From Sedimentisphaerales bacterium (GTDB taxonomy: Bacteria; Planctomycetota; Phycisphaerae; Sedimentisphaerales; SG8-4): a DNA stretch of 21,521 nucleotides. The DNA is taken from positions 1-21,521 of the forward strand of contig JAFGCA010000358.1 in NCBI GenBank assembly GCA_016932895.1. Direction: 5' to 3'. Positions 15,059-21,521 of this stretch are shown here, one piece after another. The notes under the pieces are model-generated. The model did no database searches. It worked only from the letters and a program-made list of their open reading frames with translations, and was not told the DNA's origin. The position numbers and the translations under genes were made by a program. Within the stretch, counting starts at the first letter, position 1; each line of letters opens with the position of its first letter.

Positions 15059-16120
15059 TTGCCGATGAAGGTGATCGCACGCACGGATGGCGGCAGCCGG
15101 GGCAATCCGGGCCCGGCCGCTGCGGGTTTCGTTCTCGAGGACGCCACCGGCCGGCCCTTGCAGGGCCGCGCGTTCTTCCTGGGCGAAGCGACGAACAACG
15201 TGGCCGAGTACACCGCCCTGGTCAAGGCGCTGGAGGCCGCCCGGGACCTCGGGTCCGATCACGTCACGGTGTATAGCGACAGCGAGCTGCTCGTCCGCCA
15301 GCTCAACGGTCAATACAAGGTCAAGAGCGCTCTGATCCGCCCGCTGTACGAGCAGGCCGCCGCATTGACGGGGGAATTCTCGCACTGCTCCATCCGACAC
15401 GTTACGAGGGACAAGAATGAGAAGGCCGACGCCCTCGTCAATCAGGCACTGGACGCCGGGCGTGACATCGAGGAAAGCGAGGCCGGGGATGCGGCACGAC
15501 AGAAACACCTGCGTCTCGGCGTGCTCATCAGCGGCGGCGGGCGGACCATGCTCAACATCCTCGACCGGATCAACGACGGCCGGCTCAACGCCGGCATCGC
15601 CGTGGTGATCAGCTCGCGCTCGACCGTGGCCGGCGTGGGCCGCGCCCAGGACGCCGGACTACCCGTGAAGGTCATCCGCAAGAAGGACCACCCTGATATC
15701 GACGCCTTCAGCGAGCGAATCGTAGACGAGCTCAGTGCCGCCGGCGTGGACCTGGTCATCCAGGGCGGATGGCTGTGCCTCTGGAAGATCCCGCCGCAAT
15801 ACGAGAACCGCGTCATGAACATCCACCCCGCGCTGCTGCCATCCTTCGGCGGCCAGGGCATGTGGGGCCACCACGTGCACGAAGCGGTGCTGGCCGCCGG
15901 CTGCAAGGTCAGCGGGTGCACCGTCCACTTCTGCACCAACGAATACGACCGGGGGCCGATCATCGTGCAGCGGACGTGCCCCGTGGCCGACGACGACACG
16001 CCCGACTCGCTGGCGGCCCGCGTCTTCGAGCAGGAATGTCTGGCCTTTCCGCAGGCGATCGAGTGGTTCGCCGAGGGCCGGCTCCGGGTCGAGGGCAACC
16101 GGGTCAAGGTCACGCCGTAG
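15059..16120 (+). CDS. RNase HI-like domain fused to phosphoribosylglycinamide formyltransferase (PurN)
   Basis: A two-domain protein of about 351-353 residues. Counting from the ATG at 15065, residues 1-135 are an RNase HI domain with all four catalytic acids in place: Asp8 (TDGGSRGNPG), Glu48 (NVAEYTAL), Asp72 (YSDSELL) and Asp122 (NEKADAL). After a short charged linker, residues 150-351 are PurN, which transfers formyl from 10-formyl-tetrahydrofolate to GAR in purine synthesis. Its catalytic Asn252 and His254 lie in MNIHPALLP, and Asp295 in NEYDRGPI. The phosphate loop reads ISGGGRTML rather than the usual SGNGSNL. GGAGG at 15047-15051 is seven bases before a TTG at 15059 and 13 before ATG 15065, so I favour the TTG. 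One uninterrupted frame spans both domains. The next gene follows 26 bases later. Confidence 0.93.
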   Translation: MPMKVIARTDGGSRGNPGPAAAGFVLEDATGRPLQGRAFFLGEATNNVAEYTALVKALEAARDLGSDHVTVYSDSELLVRQLNGQYKVKSALIRPLYEQAAALTGEFSHCSIRHVTRDKNEKADALVNQALDAGRDIEESEAGDAARQKHLRLGVLISGGGRTMLNILDRINDGRLNAGIAVVISSRSTVAGVGRAQDAGLPVKVIRKKDHPDIDAFSERIVDELSAAGVDLVIQGGWLCLWKIPPQYENRVMNIHPALLPSFGGQGMWGHHVHEAVLAAGCKVSGCTVHFCTNEYDRGPIIVQRTCPVADDDTPDSLAARVFEQECLAFPQAIEWFAEGRLRVEGNRVKVTP

Positions 16121-16146
16121 CGTCCCGCCGGCAGCGGAGGCTCGCC

Positions 16147-16596
16147 GTGAACAAGCGTCAGAAATCGCTGTTGATCGAATCCGCGCTGGTGCTGGCTGCC
16201 ACGGCGGCGGCCGTCGTGGGCATGGTCCACCTCAAGGATTACGTCAACCGCTCCGAGGCCATACGGGCGATGACCCAGCTCGGCCGACACGTCCTGGACT
16301 ACCGCCAGAAGTACGGCTCGCTGCCGCCCCAATCGTTCGTCGACAACATCAAGGGCGATCTGGAGGGGGCCGTTCGCATGGGCAGCGTGCGGTACCGCGC
16401 CCTCCATATCGGCCCGAACGCCCCCGACGAGACCATTCTGGCCTACTCGCTCAAGACCCACCCGTCCTCGCTGCTCAGGGACGGCTACGTCGTCCTGCGC
16501 CTCAACGGCGCCATCGAATGGATGCCCGTCGGCCGGTTCGCCGCCCTCTTCGCCACGCAACGGACGCCCGCCGAGGCGCCGCTGCCCGTGCGATAG
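16147..16596 (+). CDS. Small membrane-anchored protein, function unknown
   Basis: A 149-residue protein that I do not recognise. The GTG start at 16147 is supported by GGAGG six bases upstream, and the previous stop codon is only 26 bases away, so it is almost certainly co-transcribed with the RNase HI-PurN gene. A single hydrophobic helix covers residues about 8-27 (SLLIESALVLAATAAAVVGM). The segment after it (EAIRAMTQLGRHVLDYRQKYGSLPP) resembles the N-terminal helix and YG-x-LPP turn of type II secretion pseudopilins, but there is no prepilin peptidase site, so the helix is probably an uncleaved anchor. The rest is a small alpha/beta domain, presumably outside the membrane, ending in Pro-rich sequence. 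Confidence 0.8.
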   Translation: MNKRQKSLLIESALVLAATAAAVVGMVHLKDYVNRSEAIRAMTQLGRHVLDYRQKYGSLPPQSFVDNIKGDLEGAVRMGSVRYRALHIGPNAPDETILAYSLKTHPSSLLRDGYVVLRLNGAIEWMPVGRFAALFATQRTPAEAPLPVR

Positions 16597-16694
16597 GACG
16601 GGCCCTGCGAACCCGAAAACGCGGATCGGCGGCGCTGCGAAGTGCCTGCGAACAAGAATCGGGCGAAATCGTATGTGCAAACGTAGGGCAACTG

Positions 16695-16703
16695 TGGTAT
16701 AAT
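16695..16703 (+). promoter_or_regulatory. Extended -10 promoter for the GLUG-repeat gene
   Basis: TGGTATAAT is an exact TATAAT preceded by the TG-n extension typical of extended -10 promoters, and it lies in AT-rich sequence within an otherwise GC-rich region. No good -35 is present at the right distance, which is normal for this class. It sits about 330 bases before the GLUG-repeat gene and implies a long leader. Confidence 0.55.
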
Positions 16704-17036
16704 ATAAGCAGTTGCAGGATACGATCGCGTTGCCGAAATCGGCGGCAAGATCAGGCGGATTGGGATAGCGAGTTATGAGCGTAGCCTCTGACAACAAGAG
16801 GACAAGCCCGTATGCGTGTGGTTTCTGCGCGTGCTCCACTTGATGTGTCCTTGAAGCGGCGCGCATCGACCGCGCGCGAGACGACGAGCTGACCCACCCG
16901 CCGGGGCCGTGGCTGACAATATTCTGCGAGAAAGGGCGTAACGCAGCCGGCCCATCCCGGACTATACGCCAGGGAGGCAACACGCCCCCCCGACAACGGT
17001 CAAAGACGAGACAACTTTAGTGCTGAGGAGAGAACC
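16704..17036 (+). other. Long structured 5' leader of the GLUG-repeat gene
   Basis: No supported gene lies in these 333 bases. Predicted helices are GCCG/CGGC at 16732-16743, CCTCT/AGAGG at 16785-16801, and GCGCGC/GCGCGC at 16859-16877. At the 3' end, GGCGTA (16935-16940) pairs with TACGCC (16965-16970) around an inner CCGG/CCGG stem (16947-16950 with 16957-16960). A competing helix, CTGCG (16924-16928) with CGCAG (16942-16946), crosses it. The segment ends in the ribosome site GAGGAG at about 17025-17030. It matches no riboswitch class I can name. Confidence 0.45.
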
Positions 17037-19778
17037 ATGTCGGCGAACGCAGATCGTTTTCGCAGAAGAGCGGCCATTTTCCTGGCGTGCGGCCTACTGA
17101 CGGCCCACGCGTACGGATTTGCCGGAGGCACGGGCGAACCGAACGACCCTTACCTGATCGCCACGGCGGACCATCTGGCCTCCATCGGCTCCGACCCGAC
17201 GCTGCTGGACAAGTACTTTGAGGTGATCGAAAACATCCGCTTCGATCCGATGCGGCCCTATCGAAGCGCCCCGATCGCGCCGGACACGCACACCGCCGAC
17301 GGCTTTCAGGGCACCGCCTTCACCGGCCGGCTCGACGGGCAGAACTACATGATCCAGAACCTCGCCATCCAGGGCGGCGTGGGGGGCCATCTCGGTCTGT
17401 TCGGGAAGATCGGCCCCGGCGGCCGCGTATACAACGTGCAGCTTATGGGCCCCTCGGTCACGGGAGGCAGCGGCTCGGCCTGTCTCGGCACGCTGGCGGG
17501 GTGCGTCGAGGGCGGCCTCATCACCCGCTGTTCGGCCAGCGGCTCCGTCGGCGGCGGCAATGCAAAGTCTGTCGGCGGGCTGGTCGGCTTTCTCTGGCGC
17601 GGCGGCAGGATCATGCAATGCTCGGCCTCGGCCACTGTCAACGGAGGCGCCAACTGCCAACACGTGGGCGGCTTGGTGGGCAGCAATGGAGGTGACATTA
17701 TCAACTGCTACGCCACCGGAGGCGTCTCCGGCGGCGGCGACAGCCGGTGCCTCGGCGGTCTGGTCGGGCACAACGGGGCCGGCATCGACACAGCGCCCTT
17801 CCTCAACGCCACCGGACACATCATTCAATGCTACGCCACCGGAAGGGTATCCGCCGGCGCCGGCAGCATGGACATCGGCGGCCTGGTCGGCGCCGATTAC
17901 TACTCCTACACGGCCGGCAGCTTCTGGGACGTCCAGAAAAGTGGAGTCACCGGCAGCGCCGGGGGAAGGGGCCTGACAACGACCGAGATGTACGACAGGA
18001 ACATCTATCTGGCGGCAGGCTGGGACCTGACCGGGGAACGTGCCAATGGCACCGCCGATCCGTGGCAGGCCGGAGGAGGATATCCGATGCTGTCGCGCTC
18101 GGCGCCCGTGTCCCTCAACGGCAGCGGCACGCCGCACGACCCCTTCAGCATTACCACTGCCGAAGAACTCGGCGCCGTCAACTACTACGACAGGCTGGCC
18201 TGCTACAAGCTCGACGACAACGTGGACCTGGCCGGCATTACCTGGACGATCGCACCGCTCTACGTCTTTGACGACCGTTTCGACGGCGCCGGCTACGTCG
18301 TTTCCAATCTGAGAATTCGGGGGCGTCGCTATCTCGGGCTCTTCGACGTGCTGGGGCCGAACGGACGAGTGAAGAACCTTACGGTGAGAAACGCCGAGGT
18401 CGTCGGTGAAAACGGCTCGGAATACGTCGCCGCTATGGTCGGATGCAACTGGGGCCTGTTCACCGGCTGCGAGGTCATCGGCAACGTCACCGGCAACGAC
18501 GCAGTCGGCGGATTCGTGGGAGACAACACCAAGCGGGGCCGGATCGCCCGCTGCCGGACGGCCGGCACGGTCGAGGCGATCGGCGGCAGATTCTACCTCG
18601 CGGGGGGATTCGCGGCAGTCAACCGCGGCACGATCACCGACAGCCGGGCCCACGTCCAGGTCACCGGGACCCCGCACAAGCTGGGCGGCCTGGTCGGATC
18701 GAACAGCGGCGCCGTCACCGGGTGCTACGTCGACGGCCAGGTGACCGGCGACCGCTGCGTCGGCGGGATGATCGGGTCCAACGGGGGCAAGGTCTGCGCC
18801 TCCTACGCCACCGCCGATATCGTCAGCCGGGGCATGGACCCGCACGCCGGGGGGCTGGCCGGCGTCAACCGCGGAACCCTGGTCCACTGTTACGCCGTCG
18901 GTGCCATTCTGAACGAGTGCGGCGACAGTTCCTGTGTCGGCGGTCTGGTGGGAGGCATTCCAGGCGGGTCCGAGGCGGGCGCCGTCGTCAACTGCTTCTG
19001 GAACACGGACGTCAGCGGCATCCACGCCAGCGAAGGCGGGACGCCCCTGACGACCGAGGAGATGATGGACCCGCAGGTCTACAGCCGCAACGGCTGGGGA
19101 GGCGATCCGAACTGGGTGCTCAATCCGGGCGCCGATTTCCCCCGCCTCGCCTGGGAGGACGCAGGCGGCGGGCCGATTCCCGTCGCAGCAATCGACTGGT
19201 TTGCAGGCAGCGGGACCCACGACGATCCGTATATCCTCACCACCGGCGAGCAGTTGGCGCTCGTCGGCACGGCCAGCATTCTCTGGGACAAGACCTTCGC
19301 GCTGGCCCGTGACGTGGTCCTGACCGGGGCTGATTTCCCGCGTATCGGCGTTTGTCGCGGGACCGATTTCATCGGTACGTTCGACGGCGGCGGCCACGTC
19401 GTCAGCAACCTGTTCATCGATGCGAGCCGGGCCCCGGCGGCCTCGCCTCTGGGCCTGTTCGGCTACGTCGCCCCCCAGAGCTGCATCCGCGACCTGGTCC
19501 TCCAGAACGCCACGATCCAGTGCGGGCGGGGCTCTTTCAACGTGGGGATTCTGGCCGGCGTCAACGAGGGCGCCGTCACCGCCTGCTTCACCAGCGGCCA
19601 GGTGTTCGGCGGCGACTGCTGCGAATGTCTCGGCGGGCTCATCGGGCTCAACCGGGGCGTCGTCACCGATTGCGATTCCACCGCCGGCGTTTCCGCCGGC
19701 AGCCAGAGCGCCTATATCGGGAGCCTGGCGGGATTCAACGCCGGCTCCATCACCCGCGCCGACGACGATGAGCCGTAG
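17037..19778 (+). CDS. Secreted GLUG-repeat beta-helix protein, three modules
   Basis: A 913-residue exported protein. A Sec signal peptide covers about residues 1-28 (basic start, hydrophobic FLACGLLTAHA, AYG-F cleavage). The mature chain is built of three modules beginning near residues 29, 361 and 721. Each opens with a GSGTxxDPYxITTxEQL-like segment, a helix and a strand, then runs of GLUG motifs (forms such as VGGLVGSNGG and a Cys-x-Ala-x-G turn) that stack into a right-handed beta-helix. Modules 1 and 2 end with FWDVQKSGV or FWNTDVSGI followed by LTTxEM and a GW; module 3 lacks this ending and stops after about 190 residues. No PEP-CTERM or LPXTG anchor is seen. Such proteins are likely cell-surface adhesins or glycan-binding proteins. 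The start has GAGGAG seven bases upstream. Confidence 0.92.
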   Translation: MSANADRFRRRAAIFLACGLLTAHAYGFAGGTGEPNDPYLIATADHLASIGSDPTLLDKYFEVIENIRFDPMRPYRSAPIAPDTHTADGFQGTAFTGRLDGQNYMIQNLAIQGGVGGHLGLFGKIGPGGRVYNVQLMGPSVTGGSGSACLGTLAGCVEGGLITRCSASGSVGGGNAKSVGGLVGFLWRGGRIMQCSASATVNGGANCQHVGGLVGSNGGDIINCYATGGVSGGGDSRCLGGLVGHNGAGIDTAPFLNATGHIIQCYATGRVSAGAGSMDIGGLVGADYYSYTAGSFWDVQKSGVTGSAGGRGLTTTEMYDRNIYLAAGWDLTGERANGTADPWQAGGGYPMLSRSAPVSLNGSGTPHDPFSITTAEELGAVNYYDRLACYKLDDNVDLAGITWTIAPLYVFDDRFDGAGYVVSNLRIRGRRYLGLFDVLGPNGRVKNLTVRNAEVVGENGSEYVAAMVGCNWGLFTGCEVIGNVTGNDAVGGFVGDNTKRGRIARCRTAGTVEAIGGRFYLAGGFAAVNRGTITDSRAHVQVTGTPHKLGGLVGSNSGAVTGCYVDGQVTGDRCVGGMIGSNGGKVCASYATADIVSRGMDPHAGGLAGVNRGTLVHCYAVGAILNECGDSSCVGGLVGGIPGGSEAGAVVNCFWNTDVSGIHASEGGTPLTTEEMMDPQVYSRNGWGGDPNWVLNPGADFPRLAWEDAGGGPIPVAAIDWFAGSGTHDDPYILTTGEQLALVGTASILWDKTFALARDVVLTGADFPRIGVCRGTDFIGTFDGGGHVVSNLFIDASRAPAASPLGLFGYVAPQSCIRDLVLQNATIQCGRGSFNVGILAGVNEGAVTACFTSGQVFGGDCCECLGGLIGLNRGVVTDCDSTAGVSAGSQSAYIGSLAGFNAGSITRADDDEP

Positions 19779-19779
19779 G

Positions 19780-19817
19780 TCGCGCCGGCGGTGCTTCTGC
19801 CCCGTGCGCCGGCGCGA
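19780..19817. terminator. Hairpin between convergent genes, likely bidirectional terminator
   Basis: TCGCGCCGGCG at 19780-19790 pairs perfectly with CGCCGGCGCGA at 19807-19817 around a 16-base loop. It begins two bases after the GLUG gene stop and lies about 50 bases beyond the stop of the opposite sulfatase gene. There is no T-run, so termination may depend on the stability of the stem alone. Confidence 0.55.
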
Positions 19818-19868
19818 TGGCGGGTACGGCGGCTCGAACCTCAGAGCCCCGCGGACCATGTCCTGTCC

Positions 19869-21311
19869 CTACCGCCGGGCTTCTTTGGAGCGTTTGGCTT
19901 TTCGGGGATCGTAGTTGGGATTGGGTGACATCGCCTGGGCGCCGACGTGGTGACGCCAGAGCGCAAGCATGCGGCGCATCTGTTCGGCCTTGGCCGGCAT
20001 TTGCGCAGCCAGGTTGTCTCGCTCGCCGATGTCGTCTTTGAGGTGGTACAGCTCCAGGCGGTTGCCGGGCCCGCGGATGCTCTCGTCATACCATTCGATG
20101 AGCTTGTAGTCGCCGGCCCGAACCGCGCCGCAGGGTCCGATGCTGCTGCTGTGATAGTGCGGGTAGTGCCAGTAGATAGCCGGCCGGGCCAGAGAGGCCG
20201 TTTGCCTCAGCAGGCCCACGAGGCTCATACCATCGCCGGAGTCCGCGCCGGCGTCGTCGGTACCCAGGATCTCGCGAAACGTCGGAAAGAAATCCGTGCT
20301 GATCACCGGCTCGACGCAGGTGGTGTGTGGCTTCACCACGCCCGGCCAGCGGACCACGAGCGGCACCCGGATGCCGCCTTCGTAAAGATTGGCCTTGCCG
20401 CTGCGCAGCGGGCTCTGGCTGGCGGCGCTTTCCAACCCCCCGTTGTCGGAGAAGAAAACGACGAGCGTCTTGTCGGCCAGCTTCAGTTCGTCGAGCTTGC
20501 GCAGAATCCGCCCCACGCTGGCATCCAGATCCTCCAGCATCGCCGCGATGATGGGGTGGTTCTCGGCCTTGTCGGCACCCGGGCGGCTCTTGTACTTTTC
20601 CACCAGGCGAGCCTTGCCCTTGAGCGGGTTGTGAATGGTGTTGTGCGTGACATACAGGAAAAAGGGGCGGTCCCTGTTCGCTTCGAGAAACGCCAGCGAC
20701 TTTTGCGTGATGGCCTCGACGTTGTGGGCGTCGGCTTCCGGATCGTGCTTGGAAGAGGGCTTGTACGTCACGAGCGATTCATCGAAGCCCTGCCGGTCGG
20801 GATTGTAGGGCAGGCTCTCCGGCGGCTTCTTGGCGATGCTCAGATGCCACTTGCCGAAGCTGGCCGTGGCGTAGCCCCGACTTTTGAAAAGCTCCCCGAG
20901 AGTCACTTCCTCCAGGGGCAGAAACTTCTGCCAGTCGGGCTGCCTCAGCCGCTCGTGCGGAAAGTTGCCCCCGGCGATGAAATCGGTCAGATGCAGCCGC
21001 GCGGGGTATTTGCCCGTCATGAGGCTCGCCCGCGTCGGCGAGCACACCGGACAGGCGGCATACGCGTCGGTGAACCGCATGCCCTGCGCCGCCAGCCGAT
21101 CGATATTCGGCGTCTGGTAGAAACCGCTCCCGTAACAACCGACCTGCGACCAACCCAAATCATCGGCGAGAATAAACACGACGTTCGGACGGGACGGGAT
21201 GTCCCCCTCTTCTTCGTCCGCTCCCATCGCCACGGTACTGCCGCCGGCAAACGGAATCAGGTACGCCGCGGCGCCCACGCCAATCGATTTGAGCAGATCT
21301 CGTCGACGCAT
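19869..21311 (-). CDS. Sulfatase (formylglycine-dependent), Tat-type exported
   Basis: A 480-residue sulfatase that cleaves sulfate esters, probably from polysaccharides outside the cytoplasm. The N-terminus (MRRRDLLKSIG plus a hydrophobic stretch to about residue 30) is a Tat-like signal, unlike the Sec signal of the other sulfatase in the window. Metal-binding Asp50 and Asp51 sit in FILADDLGW. The signature CSPTR starts at Cys90, the formylglycine precursor, and TGKYPARL follows as usual. GKWHL and SDNGG carry further active-site and metal ligands. The end is strongly basic (DPRKAKRSKEARR). AAGGAG six bases before ATG 21311 confirms the start. Its length is normal for the family. Sequence divergence from the sulfatase at 2701-4458 is large, so the two are not recent duplicates and probably act on different substrates. 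Confidence 0.95.
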   Translation of the reverse strand: MRRRDLLKSIGVGAAAYLIPFAGGSTVAMGADEEEGDIPSRPNVVFILADDLGWSQVGCYGSGFYQTPNIDRLAAQGMRFTDAYAACPVCSPTRASLMTGKYPARLHLTDFIAGGNFPHERLRQPDWQKFLPLEEVTLGELFKSRGYATASFGKWHLSIAKKPPESLPYNPDRQGFDESLVTYKPSSKHDPEADAHNVEAITQKSLAFLEANRDRPFFLYVTHNTIHNPLKGKARLVEKYKSRPGADKAENHPIIAAMLEDLDASVGRILRKLDELKLADKTLVVFFSDNGGLESAASQSPLRSGKANLYEGGIRVPLVVRWPGVVKPHTTCVEPVISTDFFPTFREILGTDDAGADSGDGMSLVGLLRQTASLARPAIYWHYPHYHSSSIGPCGAVRAGDYKLIEWYDESIRGPGNRLELYHLKDDIGERDNLAAQMPAKAEQMRRMLALWRHHVGAQAMSPNPNYDPRKAKRSKEARR

Positions 21312-21521
21312 CTGTCACTCCTTACCTTTTTCGCACAAAACGGCCCGCCAAAAAAGATACGCGATCTACCCAAAGAAAGAAAGCGCGTTTGGCACCATCG
21401 CGTTAGTCTGGCCGCATGGGCTCAAGCTGATCCCATTCATGAAAGGCTGCCGGTTGTCAAGGACTATTGGCTGTCGATTCATTTCTTCTTTGTTTCTGAA
21501 TAATCGTTTGCTGGCTCGATA

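Noticed and set aside
17094..19859. A 921-codon open frame on the - strand
   Set aside because: It is an antisense shadow of the GLUG-repeat gene. High GC and Gly-rich repeats remove stop codons from the opposite strand. The product has no domain and no ribosome site, while the + strand protein has a signal peptide and clear repeats.
21432..21460. TTGACA on the - strand as a sulfatase promoter
   Set aside because: No acceptable -10 hexamer lies 16-18 bases downstream.
21366..21482. A 38-codon open frame on the - strand upstream of the sulfatase
   Set aside because: It has only a weak AAGAAG upstream, no recognisable product, and a length expected by chance.
19947..21503. A 518-codon open frame on the + strand
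   Set aside because: It lies opposite the sulfatase with the CSPTR signature and good start site. Its translation has no recognisable motif.

Overview
The window looks like a piece of a high-GC planctomycete chromosome, most likely class Phycisphaerae and probably from an environmental or host-associated assembly. This is inferred from gene content: two formylglycine-type sulfatases, a Tat-exported Gfo/Idh/MocA oxidoreductase, a sialate O-acetylesterase-like enzyme, a GLUG-repeat surface protein, and an ECF sigma factor coupled to a LolA-like single-pass membrane protein. No rRNA, tRNA, CRISPR array, insertion sequence or phage gene was seen.

Bases 1-8900 (+ strand). The 3' end of a ClpC-type AAA+ chaperone gene ends at a clean intrinsic terminator. 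A promoter overlapped by a 19-bp palindrome then precedes a run of five exported-protein genes or remnants: an unrecognised secreted protein, a Sec-exported sulfatase, a Gfo/Idh/MocA protein, a sialate O-acetylesterase-like protein, and a broken CE15-like alpha/beta-hydrolase. This reads as a small polysaccharide or glycan deconstruction cluster that is partly decaying. The 3' end of the first gene is duplicated, as a stop-containing fragment, just behind the sulfatase, whose own tail reads through it.

Bases 9036-12691 (- strand). In transcription order: a MarC-family membrane protein, the ribosome-maturation GTPase RsgA, an ECF sigma factor, and a downstream membrane protein whose first possible start overlaps the sigma stop codon. 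The last two form a signalling pair.

Bases 12995-16596 (+ strand). A lipoprotein with an alpha/beta-hydrolase look is followed by a good promoter and a likely operon: a DUF164 zinc-ribbon coiled-coil protein, a fused RNase HI-PurN protein, and a small membrane-anchored protein of unknown function. The RNase HI-PurN fusion is the most distinctive gene here. It sits where actinobacteria carry an RNase HI-CobC fusion next to the same DUF164 partner.

Bases 16597-21521. An extended -10 promoter, a long leader with several stem-loops, and a 913-residue GLUG-repeat secreted protein. This converges on a Tat-type sulfatase on the - strand, with a perfect 11-bp hairpin between the two stop codons. The last 210 bases, upstream of that sulfatase, hold nothing I can identify beyond its ribosome binding site.
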